Source of the DNA: Rhodococcus sp. OK519 | GTDB lineage: Bacteria > Actinomycetota > Actinomycetes > Mycobacteriales > Mycobacteriaceae | Length of the DNA: 64,000 nt | Assembly (NCBI RefSeq): GCF_003051005.1 | Contig: NZ_QAOW01000005.1 | Coordinates: 248,001-312,000 of the forward strand | Direction: 5' to 3' | Shown: positions 45,406 through 54,892 of the stretch, piece after piece | Layout: each line of letters starts with the position of its first letter | How positions within the stretch are numbered: position 1 is the stretch's first letter | Program-made: the position numbers and the translations under genes | Notes under the pieces: generated by a model | Told to the model about the DNA's origin: nothing | What the model saw: the letters and a program-made list of their open reading frames with translations, nothing else | Database searches by the model: none

Positions 45406-47400
45406 GTGTCGAAGGTTTCCACAGCCGCAAAGCGGCTGATCCTGGGGCGGCCGTTCCGAAGCGACAAGCTCGGACACACGCTTCTGCCCAAGCGCATCGC
45501 GCTACCGGTTTTCGCTTCGGATGCGATGTCGTCGGTTGCGTACGCGCCCGAGGAGATCTTCCTCGTCCTGTCCGTGGCGGGCATCTCCGCATACGCGTAC
45601 ACCCCGTGGATCGGGCTGGCTGTCGCAGTGGTGATGGCGGTCGTGGTCGCCAGTTACCGGCAGAACGTGCATGCGTACCCGTCCGGTGGCGGCGACTACG
45701 AGGTCGCGACCACCAATCTGGGACCGAATGCCGGCCTGACGGTCGGTAGCGCGCTCATGGTCGACTATGTGCTCACCGTCGCCGTATCGATCTCGTCGGC
45801 GGCGTCGAACATCGGGTCGGCGGTGCCGTTCGTCGCGCAGCACAAGGTTCTCTTCGCGATTGCGGCGATCGCGCTGCTGACCGCCGTCAACCTGCGCGGT
45901 ATCCGCGAGTCGGGCTCGGCGTTCGCGCTACCGACCTACGCCTTCATCGTCGGCATGCTGATCATGCTCGGCTGGGGATTCGCCCGGATCTACATCTTCG
46001 GTGACGATGTACAGGCCGAGTCCGCGGCCTTCGACCTGCAGGCGGAGGACTCCCACCTGTACGGCATCGCCTTCGCCTTCCTCGTCGCGCGCGCCTTCTC
46101 GTCGGGCTGCGCGGCGCTGACCGGTGTCGAGGCCATCAGCAACGGCGTGCCCGCTTTCCAGAAGCCGAAGTCGCGCAACGCCGCAACCACACTCCTTCTG
46201 CTCGGCACGATCGCGATCGTGCTGCTGATGGGCATCATCATCCTGGCCCAGAAGATCGGGATCGTGTACGCGCACGATCCGGCGACCCAGTTGGTGGGTG
46301 CGCCGGAGGGGTACCACCAGAAGACACTGATCGCGCAGCTCGCGGAGGCCGTCTTCTCCGGGTTCCCGGTCGGCTTCTTCTTCATGGCGATCGTGACGGC
46401 CCTGATCCTCGTGCTCGCCGCGAACACGGCCTTCAACGGGTTCCCGGTTCTCGGTTCGGTGCTGGCACAGGACCGCTACCTGCCGCGGCAGCTGCACACG
46501 CGCGGTGATCGTCTCGCCTTCAGCAACGGCATCCTGTTCCTCTCGGGCGCCGCAATTGCGTTCGTCGTCGCCTTCGGCGCCGAGGTCACCAAGCTGATCC
46601 AGCTCTACATCGTCGGTGTGTTCGTCTCGTTCGTGCTGAGCCAGACCGGCATGATCCGGCACTGGACCCGACACCTGCGCGCCGAGACGGATCCGGCACA
46701 GCGACGCCGGATGAAGCGTTCGCGGGTCGTCAACTCGATCGGTCTCGCGATGACCGGTGCGGTCCTGGTGATCGTGCTCCTCACCAAGTTCGCCGCCGGC
46801 GCCTGGATCGCCATCGTCGCGATGATCGTGATCTTCATCGTGATGAAGTCGATCCGGCGTCACTACGACGGCGTCGCCGCGGAACTCGAGGAACAGGAGT
46901 GGGACGGCGTGCTGCCGAGCCGCACTCATTCGATCGTGCTGGTGTCGAAGATGCACATGCCGACGATGCGTGCGCTCGCGTACGCCCGCGCGACCCGCCC
47001 CGACACGCTCGAAGCGGTCACCGTGAACGTCGACGAGCCCGACACCCGGGCACTTGTACGTGAGTGGGAGAAGAGCGATATCACGGTGCCGCTCAAGGTG
47101 ATCGAATCGCCCTATCGTGAAATCACCAAGCCGGTACTCGACTATGTTCGCCGCGTGCGCCGAGACTCGCCTCGCGATGTCGTGACCGTGTTCATCCCCG
47201 AGTACGTCGTGGGCCACTGGTGGGAGCAGATCTTGCACAACCAGAGCGCACTGCGTCTCAAGAGCCGGTTGCTGTTCCAGCCCGGCGTGATGGTGACGAG
47301 CGTGCCGTGGCAGCTGAGTTCGTCGGAGAAGGTCAAGCGCGAGCGGGTGGACAAAGCTCCCGGCGCGATTCGGCGCGGATTCGAGGCAGAAGACAAGTGA
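45406..47400 (+). CDS. APC-superfamily permease with C-terminal USP-like domain (KimA-like, Rv2690c homologue)
   Basis: 664 residues: about 12 membrane helices with the APC start FASDAMSSVAYAPEEIFLVL and YPSGGGDYEVATTNLGPNAG, then a cytoplasmic alpha/beta domain of about 160 residues (THSIVLVSKMHMPTMRALAY; YVVGHWWEQILHNQSALRLK) like that of the Bacillus potassium importer KimA (YdaO). Position next to two TrkA genes supports K+ transport, but amino-acid transport cannot be excluded. GTG 45406 has TACGCT six bases upstream, consistent with a leaderless mRNA. The TRAM methyltransferase follows after 10 bp. Confidence 0.86.
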   Translation: MSKVSTAAKRLILGRPFRSDKLGHTLLPKRIALPVFASDAMSSVAYAPEEIFLVLSVAGISAYAYTPWIGLAVAVVMAVVVASYRQNVHAYPSGGGDYEVATTNLGPNAGLTVGSALMVDYVLTVAVSISSAASNIGSAVPFVAQHKVLFAIAAIALLTAVNLRGIRESGSAFALPTYAFIVGMLIMLGWGFARIYIFGDDVQAESAAFDLQAEDSHLYGIAFAFLVARAFSSGCAALTGVEAISNGVPAFQKPKSRNAATTLLLLGTIAIVLLMGIIILAQKIGIVYAHDPATQLVGAPEGYHQKTLIAQLAEAVFSGFPVGFFFMAIVTALILVLAANTAFNGFPVLGSVLAQDRYLPRQLHTRGDRLAFSNGILFLSGAAIAFVVAFGAEVTKLIQLYIVGVFVSFVLSQTGMIRHWTRHLRAETDPAQRRRMKRSRVVNSIGLAMTGAVLVIVLLTKFAAGAWIAIVAMIVIFIVMKSIRRHYDGVAAELEEQEWDGVLPSRTHSIVLVSKMHMPTMRALAYARATRPDTLEAVTVNVDEPDTRALVREWEKSDITVPLKVIESPYREITKPVLDYVRRVRRDSPRDVVTVFIPEYVVGHWWEQILHNQSALRLKSRLLFQPGVMVTSVPWQLSSSEKVKRERVDKAPGAIRRGFEAEDK

Positions 47401-47410
47401 TGGGCGGTTC

Positions 47411-48679
47411 GTGGTGAGTGAGGACTGGACGGGGCATCGGCTCGAGGTGGAGCTGGGTAACCCGGGCCACGGCGGGTTCTGCGTCGCGCGGCACGAGGGC
47501 CGCGTGATCTTCGTACGGCACGGATTGCCCGGCGAGAAGGTCGTCGCGCTCGTGACCGAGGATCGCGGCGGGTCGTTCTGCCGTGCCGACGCTGTGGAGA
47601 TCGTCACACCGTCGGCCGACCGGATCGAGCCGCTGTGTCCCATCTCGGGCCCGGGCGGCGCCGGGTGCTGCGACTACGCGCACGCGAGCCTGGACGCCGG
47701 CCGGGCGATGAAGGCCTCGGTCGTGGCGGAGCAGTTGCGCCGGATCGCCGGGGTGGAGTTGGACGTCGTCGTCGAGGAGTTGCCGGGTACGGGCCGCGGG
47801 GTCGGGTGGCGCTCCCGCGTGCGTCTGGCTGTCGACCCTGCTGGACGGCCGGGCTTCCACCGCTACCGCAGCGTCGACATCGAGACGTTCCTGGCGTGCC
47901 CGCAGATCGATCCGTCCGCCTACGCGGGGCTCTCCGAACGCTCGTGGCAACCCGGCGCCGAGGTACAGGTCGTGCTCGACGCCGACGGCGTGCGCCATGT
48001 CGTGGAGATCGCGCCGGCCAAGGTGTCACGTACCGGGCGCCGCAGCCCCGGACGTCGTGGTGCGACGGCCCGGCGGGCGGCATCGTCGGGCACCCGGGCG
48101 GAGCGGATCGTGATCGGTTCGGGGCGTCCTGTCGAACGGGTCGGGGACCGGGAATGGCACCTCGCCGCCACCGGCTTCTGGCAGGCACATCGCGGCGCCG
48201 CGGAGGCGTATTCGCAGCTCGTGGGGGAGTGGGCCCAGGCCTGCGCCGGTGACAATGTATGGGACCTCTACGGGGGTGTGGGTGTGTTCGCTGCCGCGCT
48301 GGCCGACCAGGTCGGTGTGACGGGGCGCGTCGACTCGGTCGAGTTCTCGAAGCGGGCCGTCGAGGACGGCACCACGGCGCTGGCCGACGTCCCGCAGGTG
48401 CATCTGCACGCCGCCCGGGTCGAGCGGGCCCTGCACGATCTGCCGACACCCGAGGTCGTCGTTCTCGATCCGCCTCGGACCGGTGCGGGGCGCGAGGTGG
48501 TCGACACGGTCGTCGCGGCAGGGCCGCAACGGATCGTGCACATCGGCTGTGACCCGGCCTCGTTCGCCCGGGACATCGCCCTCTTCCGCGCGGGCGGCTA
48601 TCGGCTCGAGCAGGTTCGGGCGTTCGACGCTTTCCCCCTGACGCACCACGTCGAAAGCCTCGCCCTGCTCACGCGTTGA
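47411..48679 (+). CDS. TRAM-domain class I RNA methyltransferase (RlmD/TrmA-like)
   Basis: 422 residues. N-terminal TRAM domain (VELGNPGHGGFCVARHEGRV; FVRHGLPGEKVVALV), then a middle RNA-binding part with Cys residues (GGAGCCDYAHASLDAGRAMK; FLACPQIDPS), and a C-terminal Rossmann core (VWDLYGGVGVFAAALADQVG; VVVLDPPRTGAGREVV). The catalytic nucleophile is in HIGCDPASFARDIALF. This is uracil-C5 methylation of tRNA or rRNA. The nucleophile Cys is present and the exact substrate is unknown. GTG 47411 or 47414 may be used. It is co-transcribed with the permease (Rv2690c-Rv2689c order). Confidence 0.9.
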   Translation: MVSEDWTGHRLEVELGNPGHGGFCVARHEGRVIFVRHGLPGEKVVALVTEDRGGSFCRADAVEIVTPSADRIEPLCPISGPGGAGCCDYAHASLDAGRAMKASVVAEQLRRIAGVELDVVVEELPGTGRGVGWRSRVRLAVDPAGRPGFHRYRSVDIETFLACPQIDPSAYAGLSERSWQPGAEVQVVLDADGVRHVVEIAPAKVSRTGRRSPGRRGATARRAASSGTRAERIVIGSGRPVERVGDREWHLAATGFWQAHRGAAEAYSQLVGEWAQACAGDNVWDLYGGVGVFAAALADQVGVTGRVDSVEFSKRAVEDGTTALADVPQVHLHAARVERALHDLPTPEVVVLDPPRTGAGREVVDTVVAAGPQRIVHIGCDPASFARDIALFRAGGYRLEQVRAFDAFPLTHHVESLALLTR

Positions 48680-48780
48680 GTGGCGCCTGACACGAACCTC
48701 TCGGTACTCGCCTGCAAACCTGCTGGTCAGAACCATGAAATGAGGTATGTCGCATTTGAGAAGTAATTGCTTGACACACA

Positions 48781-48798
48781 CAACTATGCATATAGTTG
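48781..48798. promoter_or_regulatory. Operator CAACTAT-GCAT-ATAGTTG of the MarR/exporter operon
   Basis: A perfect 7-bp inverted repeat with a four-base centre, AT-rich in a GC-rich genome, four bases after a TTGACA (48771-48776) that is probably the -35 box. Direct copies of AAGTAATT flank it (48761-48768 and 48808-48815). The position over the promoter fits repression by the downstream MarR protein. Confidence 0.8.
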
Positions 48799-48837
48799 CG
48801 CTCTGCAAGTAATTACCGAGGGATGCGGGGTTCACCG

Positions 48838-49320
48838 ATGGCTGTGCAAGCAGACACAGCACAGGCCCTGGTCGATGCGATCTTCCTGTTCGGCCGTTCG
48901 CTGAAGAACGCGCTCGCGAGCGCGGCGGACGATCCGATTGCACCCGCGCTGGTCGCGGTGCTCGTCGCCCTGTCGGCCCGGGGTCCGTGCCGGCAGAACG
49001 AACTCGCGTCGGTGCTGTACCTCAGCCAGTCGGCGATCAGTCGGCAGATGACCGAATTGGTCGATGCCGGACTCGTCGAGCGTCAGCCGGACCCGGACGA
49101 CAGGCGGGCTTTCCGCGTCCAGGTCTCGGCGAAGGGCGATGAGGTGTTGCACACCACCAAGGAGCTCAGGTCCGCGCGATTGCGCGACCTGCTCGGTGGG
49201 TGGAGTCAGGATGAAGCGGCGGCGGCGTTGTCCGCCATCGAACGACTCACCGATTCGCTCACCGGGCGCCCCGAGCCCTCGCAGATAGCAGCCGATCAAT
49301 GTGGGAGAGCACTTAAATGA
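48838..49320 (+). CDS. MarR-family transcriptional regulator
   Basis: 160 residues: helices around a winged HTH (PCRQNELASVLYLSQSAISR; QMTELVDAGLVERQPDPDDR; RRAFRVQVSAKGDEVL). It probably represses the exporter directly downstream and itself through the palindrome at 48781-48798, and is released by an aromatic or drug-like ligand. ATG 48838 follows a weak GGGG. Upstream in-frame ATGs at 48796 and 48823 are possible, and the former would sit on the operator. Stop and exporter ATG overlap (ATGA). Confidence 0.9.
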   Translation: MAVQADTAQALVDAIFLFGRSLKNALASAADDPIAPALVAVLVALSARGPCRQNELASVLYLSQSAISRQMTELVDAGLVERQPDPDDRRAFRVQVSAKGDEVLHTTKELRSARLRDLLGGWSQDEAAAALSAIERLTDSLTGRPEPSQIAADQCGRALK

Positions 49321-50912
49321 CGACACCAGTGGGGGAGAGCCGGGCAGGCACCGGGGAGGAGGCGATGACACATCGCCAGATTCTGGAGGTCCTGGCGGGC
49401 CTCATCGCGGCGCTGTTCACGGCGTTGCTCAGTTCGACCATCGTCTCGACGGCGTTGCCGACGATCATCGGTGACCTGAAGGGCAACCAGACCCAGTACG
49501 CGTGGGTCATCACGACGGCACTTCTCGCGAACGCGGCATCCACACCGATCTGGGGCAAGCTCGCCGACCTCTTCAACAAGAAGACTCTCGTCCAGGCGTC
49601 GATCGTCATCTTCGTGATCGGGTCCGTGATCGCAGGCTTCGCGCACAACGTGCCGGTGCTGCTGGGGGCCCGCGTCGTGCAGGGCATCGGCATGGGCGGA
49701 CTGACGGCGCTGGTCGTCGCGATCATCGGCAGCATCATTCCGCCGCGCGACCGCGGCCGCTACTCGGGCTACATGGGTGCCGCCATGGCGGTGTCGATGT
49801 CGGGCGGACCGATCCTCGGTGGCGTCATCGTCGACAGCCCGTTGGGCTGGCGTTGGTGCTTCTTCGTCTGCGTGCCGATCGCGGTCGTCGCCCTGTTCCT
49901 GCTGCAGCGCACACTGCACATCGCGACCGAGCGCAAGCAAGACGTCTCCATCGACTGGCTGGGCGCGACCCTGCTCACCGCGGGCGTCAGCATCCTGCTG
50001 ATCTGGGTGTCGTTCGCGGGTAAGGCCGACTACTACGACTGGATCTCGGCTGAGTCGGCCATCTACGTCGGCGTCGGTATCCTGCTGCTGATCGCGACCG
50101 TGATCGTGGAGTCGAAGGTCAAGTCGCCGATCATCCCGCTGAAGATCATCACCGAGAAGACCACGGGTCTGGCGATCATCGCTTCCATCGCGGTCGGCGT
50201 CGGCATGTTCGGTGCGACGACCTTCCTCGGCCAGTACTTCCAGACTGCGCGTGGGCACACCCCGACGATCGCGGGAGTTCTGACCATCCCGATGGTGATG
50301 GGCATGCTCGTGTCGTCGGTCGTCTCCGGTCAGTTGATCACGCGCTTCGGTAAGTGGAAGCCGTTCATCGTCGGTGGTGCGGCCCTGCTGGTCGTCGGAT
50401 TCGGCCTCCTGTCGACGATCGACCACGAGACCAGCCTCTGGCTCATCGGCGTGTACATCGCGATCGTGGGTGTCGGTGTCGGCAGCCTGATGCAGAACCT
50501 GGTGCTCGCGGTCCAGAACACGGTCAGCGTCCAGAACATCGGTACGGCGAGTAGTTCGGTCGCATTCTTCCGGACCTTCGGCGGTGCGATCGGTGTGTCG
50601 GTGCTCGGCTCGGTACTCGCTACCCGGGTGTCGACGCTCTCGGCCGAGGGGTTCGAGAAGCTCGGCATCGACACGCATTCGCCGGGAAGCGGCGGCAACC
50701 TCGACCTCGCTGCGCTGCCGGCGCCGATCGCGGACATCGTCCGCGGCGCCTACGGCGACGCCACCGGACTGCTGTTCGGGATCGCGGCCGTCGTCGCGCT
50801 GATCACCCTCGCCTGTGTGATCTTCATTCCGAACACCCCGCTGCGGAAGACGATCGACATCCAGACGCCGGCCGACGCCGACGAGACGGAGTCCGAGGAC
50901 GTCAAGGCCTGA
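49317..50912 (+). CDS. DHA2-family (EmrB/QacA-type) MFS multidrug exporter
   Basis: 531 residues with 14 predicted helices. DHA2 motifs: FTALLSSTIVSTALPTIIGD at the start, QTQYAWVITTALLANAASTP with GKLADLFNKK (motif A), GARVVQGIGMGGLTALVVAI and motif C GGPILGGVIVDSPLGWRWCF. Exports drugs or toxic lipophiles by proton antiport. Co-transcribed with and probably repressed by MarR. A 19-bp perfect hairpin terminator follows. Substrate unknown. Confidence 0.92.
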   Translation: MTTPVGESRAGTGEEAMTHRQILEVLAGLIAALFTALLSSTIVSTALPTIIGDLKGNQTQYAWVITTALLANAASTPIWGKLADLFNKKTLVQASIVIFVIGSVIAGFAHNVPVLLGARVVQGIGMGGLTALVVAIIGSIIPPRDRGRYSGYMGAAMAVSMSGGPILGGVIVDSPLGWRWCFFVCVPIAVVALFLLQRTLHIATERKQDVSIDWLGATLLTAGVSILLIWVSFAGKADYYDWISAESAIYVGVGILLLIATVIVESKVKSPIIPLKIITEKTTGLAIIASIAVGVGMFGATTFLGQYFQTARGHTPTIAGVLTIPMVMGMLVSSVVSGQLITRFGKWKPFIVGGAALLVVGFGLLSTIDHETSLWLIGVYIAIVGVGVGSLMQNLVLAVQNTVSVQNIGTASSSVAFFRTFGGAIGVSVLGSVLATRVSTLSAEGFEKLGIDTHSPGSGGNLDLAALPAPIADIVRGAYGDATGLLFGIAAVVALITLACVIFIPNTPLRKTIDIQTPADADETESEDVKA

Positions 50913-50928
50913 CGCCCTCCGGCAGCTA

Positions 50929-50971
50929 CGCGAACGGCCCGCAACCCGACGAGGGTTGCGGGCCGTTCGCG
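50929..50971. terminator. Bidirectional terminator hairpin
   Basis: A perfect 19-bp stem (CGCGAACGGCCCGCAACCC / GGGTTGCGGGCCGTTCGCG) with a five-base loop, 17 bases after the exporter stop and 17 bases before the end of the converging ABC permease gene. Confidence 0.9.
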
Positions 50972-50987
50972 TGTGCGGCGAGGATTC

Positions 50988-51818
50988 CTACGTCTTGCGG
51001 TTGTACAGGCGCATCGTCAACGGCCCGAAGACCACGATGAAACCGGCGCACCAGATCAGCACGATCGACATCTGGCCGAAGTCGAACGAGCCCTCGGACA
51101 GTGCGCGCAACGTCGTGACGAGGTGACTGATCGGGTTGACCTCGACGAAAGCCTGGAGCCAGCCGGGCATCGTCGACGGGTCGACGAAGATGTTGCTCGC
51201 GAAGGTGAGCGGGAACAGGATGAACATCGATACGCCCATCACGGCCTGCTCGGTGCGCATCAGCATCGCGAACATCGTCCACACCCACGACAGGCTGAAC
51301 GAGAACAACAGCAGCAGCAGCACTGACGCGACGACGCCGACCACTCCGCCCGCCGGCCGGAAGCCGAGGATCAGGCCGAGGACGAGCACGATCACCGAGG
51401 CGATCGTGTACCGGACGATATCGCCGAACAGTGCGCCGACGAGCGGTGACGGGCGCCAGATCGGCAGCGAGCGGAAGCGATCGAAGACGCCCTTCTCGAT
51501 GTCCTTGTTCAGGGTCAGGCCCGTGTACATCGTGATCATGACGACCGTCTGCACGAGGATGCCCGGAATGAGGAACTGGACGTAGGCGCTGGTCGAGCCC
51601 GCGAGCGCGCCGCCGAACAGGAACGTGAACATCAGCGTGAACATGATCGGGAACATGGTGACGTCGAACAGCTGCTCCGGAACGTGCTTGATCTTGAGTA
51701 GCGCGCGCCACCCGAACGACATCGACGTCGACAGGGCGTTAGGTCGTGGCGGTCGCGGTCCCGGCATCTGCAGGACGTTGCCGACCGCCTGCGCCGAGGT
51801 GGTGATGGTGTCGGTCAT
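50988..51818 (-). CDS. ABC-2 type exporter permease (DrrB-like)
   Basis: 276 residues with six membrane helices and a polar N-terminus. The family block SEQLFD-like segment ([20 protein letters not shown]), [20 protein letters not shown] and [13 protein letters not shown] are typical of daunorubicin-resistance DrrB permeases. It pairs with the ATPase whose stop overlaps its ATG (ATGA), so a one-operon DrrAB-type exporter of a hydrophobic compound is expected. The substrate is unknown. Confidence 0.9.
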   Translation of the reverse strand: MTDTITTSAQAVGNVLQMPGPRPPRPNALSTSMSFGWRALLKIKHVPEQLFDVTMFPIMFTLMFTFLFGGALAGSTSAYVQFLIPGILVQTVVMITMYTGLTLNKDIEKGVFDRFRSLPIWRPSPLVGALFGDIVRYTIASVIVLVLGLILGFRPAGGVVGVVASVLLLLLFSFSLSWVWTMFAMLMRTEQAVMGVSMFILFPLTFASNIFVDPSTMPGWLQAFVEVNPISHLVTTLRALSEGSFDFGQMSIVLIWCAGFIVVFGPLTMRLYNRKT

Positions 51819-52804
51819 GACGCGGTCTCCTCGAAGGTGTCGGTGGCGGCGGGGGTTTCGGCGCCGTGCCCGGTGAGGGCGAGGAACACCTCGTCGAGGC
51901 TCGGCTGGCCGAGCGCGAATGTCGTGACGGCGAGGTTGTCGTCGTCGAGGGCGGCGAGGGCGCGGGCGACGCGCTGTGGATCGTCGATGCGGGCGGTCAG
52001 CGCGGCCGGGTCGGATTCGAACGTCACCGGCACACCGAGCGTGCGTTCGAGGGTGACGGCGGCGTCGGCGCGACGGGACGGTTCGGCGAGACGGACGTGC
52101 AGTGCTCCCGAGCCCACCGACGCCTTCAGTTCGCCGGTGGTGCCCTCGGCGATGACCTTGCCGTGGTCGATCACGGCGATCCGGTCCGTGAGCTGGTCCG
52201 CCTCGTCGAGGTATTGAGTGGTGAGCAGCACCGTGGTGCCCGCAGCGACCAGCGCGCGGACGATCTCCCACACCTGGTTGCGGCTGCGGGGATCGAGCCC
52301 GGTGGTCGGTTCGTCGAGGAAGATCAGCTCGGGTGTCACGATGATGCTTGCGGCGATGTCGATGCGCCGGCGCATGCCACCGGAATAGGTCTTGACCTGC
52401 CGGCCACCGGCCTCCTGCAGACCGAACGCGTCCAGCAGTTGATCGCAGCGCGACCGCGCGGCGGCGCGGGAATAGCCGTACAACCGGCCGAGGAGGAGGA
52501 GGTTCTCGGCGCCGGTCAGGTCCTCGTCGAGGGACGCGAACTGGCCTGTGAGCGAGACCTTGCTGCGGACGGTCTCCGCCTCCTTGACGACGTCGTGCCC
52601 GAGCACCCGCGCGGCGCCGCCGTCGATCGGCAGGAGCGTCGCGAGCATCCGGATCGTCGTCGTCTTTCCGGCACCGTTCGGTCCGAGAACGCCGTACACG
52701 CCCCCCGACGGGACGGCGAGGTCGACACCGTCGACTGCGGTATTGGAGCCGAAGCGTTTCACCAATCCGGTGGTTTCGATGGCCAGTGTGGTTCCAGATC
52801 TCAT
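51815..52804 (-). CDS. ABC transporter ATP-binding protein (DrrA-like)
   Basis: 329 residues. Walker [20 protein letters not shown]-loop [14 protein letters not shown], signature [17 protein letters not shown], Walker [14 protein letters not shown] and H-loop-equivalent [13 protein letters not shown]. The C-terminal extension ([17 protein letters not shown]) is the DrrA regulatory domain. It powers the permease encoded immediately downstream. ATG 52804 is preceded by GGGG at moderate spacing. A much longer open frame upstream has no coding support. Confidence 0.91.
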   Translation of the reverse strand: MRSGTTLAIETTGLVKRFGSNTAVDGVDLAVPSGGVYGVLGPNGAGKTTTIRMLATLLPIDGGAARVLGHDVVKEAETVRSKVSLTGQFASLDEDLTGAENLLLLGRLYGYSRAAARSRCDQLLDAFGLQEAGGRQVKTYSGGMRRRIDIAASIIVTPELIFLDEPTTGLDPRSRNQVWEIVRALVAAGTTVLLTTQYLDEADQLTDRIAVIDHGKVIAEGTTGELKASVGSGALHVRLAEPSRRADAAVTLERTLGVPVTFESDPAALTARIDDPQRVARALAALDDDNLAVTTFALGQPSLDEVFLALTGHGAETPAATDTFEETAS

Positions 52805-52877
52805 TTGGTCCCCGTGGTCTCGTGTGAGCGATATCGCAAGTCGGTCGTTGTCCCAGCCTGTCCGATCCGGGCACGCC

Positions 52878-52895
52878 GCGCAATCGGTTTTGCGC
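52878..52895 (-). terminator. Weak hairpin after the glutaminase gene
   Basis: A six-base-pair stem (GCGCAA / TTGCGC) with a six-base loop directly after the glutaminase stop and about 74 bases before the drrA start. It could attenuate read-through, but it is short. Confidence 0.35.
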
Positions 52896-52902
52896 CGTCG
52901 CC

Positions 52903-54726
52903 TCAGAGGCGACCACGACCCTCGATTGTCCGGAGCAGCATCTCCACCTGGCCGTACGCGACCGCCGCGAGCCGTTCTATCAGGGCAGACCTGATCTCGG
53001 GCGCCTCCGTGGTCAGCCGTGCGAGTCGCTCGGGGGTCAGCACAGCGACAGTGACGGCGGTGTCGGCGCGCACGTCGTTCAGGATCTTCGTGCCGAGCAG
53101 CGTGGCCATCTCTCCGAAACTCATGCCGGCCGACAGCGTGCTGATGCGCTGGACCGTTCCGGTTTTCGTGGTGACCGAGGTGCTCACCCGCCCGCTGAGG
53201 ATCAGGAAGATGCCGGGTTCGCGGTCTCCGCGCCGGACGATGGTCTCGCCGCGGGCAAAGGTCCGGTACTCGAGGTCGTCCGTCAGGCGCGAGAACTGCA
53301 CGGTGGTCAGGTCCGCGAGGAGGGGATGCTGTTCGAGTTCGATCGAGTCCGGCTGCCGCCCCGCCCCGCAGTGCCGTGAGAGCAGCACGTCCTCGCACCA
53401 GCGGGTCGCGGAGTCCGGATCCGCGAATACTCGCCCGTGGGGATCGTCGGGCGACAGACTCGACGAGGCGTGCCCGAACAGTCCGTCGGGGTCGACGAGG
53501 GCCGTGCGGCACCCGTTCGCGGCGAGATCCGCCCGCAGCAACTCGATCATGCGGCGGGCCACGCCGCTGACGTCGTCGACCCTGCGTACGTCCACCACGA
53601 CAACCTCGAGGTCGGCGCGTTCGGCGTCGATCTCCCGTACCGCCGTCTCGGCGCCGGTGAACAGCAGGTCGCCGTGCAACTCGTAGACGCGTCCGCGGTT
53701 GCCGAATGCCTCGAGGGACTGCTGCTCGGCCTCGGTCCGTCGTGTGCGCGACGGGGCCTCGGCGACGCTGTAGCGCGCCCGGATCGATGAACGTGCCGCG
53801 CGGGTGACGTGCAGGAAGTGCAGTTCCAGGTCCCGGGACAGCTCGCGGCACGCCTGCACGCCGCGCACGCTGTTGCCGTGCCGGTCCAGCCGGGGCGAGT
53901 AGACCGCGATCCCGAGTTGGCCCGGCAACACGGCCAGCACGCCGCCGCCGACACCGCTCTTGGCGGGCATACCCACCTCGGTCACCCATTCCCCGGCAGC
54001 GTCGTACATCCCGCACGTGGTCATGACGCTGAGTACCCGCTCCACCAGCGCCGGGTTGAGGACTCGGTCGCGGGTGAGCGGATTGACGCCGTTGTTCGCG
54101 AGGGTCGCCGCCATCAGCGCCAGGTCGCGGCACGTGACCTCGATCGAGCACTGCCGGAAGTACACGTCGACGACGTCGTCAGGGTCGTCCGTGATGACGC
54201 CGAAGGAACGGAGCATGTAGCCGATCGCGCGGTTGCGGTGGCCGGTGCGGGCCTCGGAGTCGTACACGGCGTCGTCGAGGACGAGCGGACGACCCGCGCA
54301 CCGCGAATACAGATCGCGGATCCGTTCGAACTGCTCCGCGGGACCCGCGCCCGCGACCAGCGAAGCCGCGGTGATCGCGCCCGCATTGATCATCGGGTTG
54401 CGTGGACGCTCGGTGTCGGGATCAAGGCTGATCTCGTTGAAGGGCTCGCCGGAGGGTTCGACGTCGACCTTCTCGGCGACGCCGTCGACGCCGCGGTCCG
54501 TGAGCGCGAGGGCATACGTGAAGGGCTTGGAGATTGACTGGATCGTGAACGGAACGGACGTGTCCCCGACCTCGTAGACGTGCCCGTCCCCGGTGGCCAC
54601 GGCGATGCCGAAGCCGTCCGGGGTGACGGCGGCCAGCTCGGGGATGTAGTCGGCCACCCCGCCGTCCCGATTGCTCCGGACGACGTCGTACACGCGGGTG
54701 ATGAAGTCGTCGACCACGTTGCCCAT
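52903..54726 (-). CDS. Glutaminase fused to STAS and cyclic-nucleotide-binding domains
   Basis: 607 residues in three parts. Residues 1 to about 310 are a serine-dependent glutaminase A (glutamine to glutamate plus ammonia) with the S-x-x-K pair Ser64/Lys67 in [22 protein letters not shown] and [17 protein letters not shown]. About 345-450 is a STAS domain ([20 protein letters not shown]). About 475-600 is a cNMP-binding domain ([32 protein letters not shown]). Ordinary glutaminases end after the first domain (about 310 residues). TACTGT lies six bases before the ATG, with no Shine-Dalgarno. The ligand is unknown. Confidence 0.9.
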   Translation of the reverse strand: MGNVVDDFITRVYDVVRSNRDGGVADYIPELAAVTPDGFGIAVATGDGHVYEVGDTSVPFTIQSISKPFTYALALTDRGVDGVAEKVDVEPSGEPFNEISLDPDTERPRNPMINAGAITAASLVAGAGPAEQFERIRDLYSRCAGRPLVLDDAVYDSEARTGHRNRAIGYMLRSFGVITDDPDDVVDVYFRQCSIEVTCRDLALMAATLANNGVNPLTRDRVLNPALVERVLSVMTTCGMYDAAGEWVTEVGMPAKSGVGGGVLAVLPGQLGIAVYSPRLDRHGNSVRGVQACRELSRDLELHFLHVTRAARSSIRARYSVAEAPSRTRRTEAEQQSLEAFGNRGRVYELHGDLLFTGAETAVREIDAERADLEVVVVDVRRVDDVSGVARRMIELLRADLAANGCRTALVDPDGLFGHASSSLSPDDPHGRVFADPDSATRWCEDVLLSRHCGAGRQPDSIELEQHPLLADLTTVQFSRLTDDLEYRTFARGETIVRRGDREPGIFLILSGRVSTSVTTKTGTVQRISTLSAGMSFGEMATLLGTKILNDVRADTAVTVAVLTPERLARLTTEAPEIRSALIERLAAVAYGQVEMLLRTIEGRGRL

Positions 54727-54835
54727 GGAGCAACAGTAGGATGAGCGGACAGTCTTGGTTGTGTCTTCCGGCACGGATCGGCCGCGGCGGTGTCGTGGGA
54801 ATCGATGCCGACCGGCACCGCCTTCGGGGGCTCCG

Positions 54836-54865
54836 TAGACTTGTCGGGCTGTCGCGTGACAGCCC
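54836..54865 (+). promoter_or_regulatory. Putative dxs promoter and 5'-end hairpin
   Basis: TAGACT (54836-54841) is a likely -10. The transcript would begin near 54848, inside a perfect 8-bp hairpin GGGCTGTC-GCGT-GACAGCCC (54846-54865) that would lie close to the 5' end and just before the dxs ribosome site. It may stabilise the mRNA or hinder initiation. Confidence 0.45.
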
Positions 54866-54892
54866 GTGAACCTGCTGGAGGGAGCGATCTCG

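Noticed and set aside
45928-47643. 571-codon minus-strand frame opposite the APC permease
   Set aside because: His/Asp/Arg-rich low-complexity product with no recognisable domain, fully antisense to a well-supported membrane protein.
51866-53686. 606-codon plus-strand frame over drrA and the glutaminase
   Set aside because: Antisense to two genes with complete catalytic motifs; composition is that of a shadow frame.
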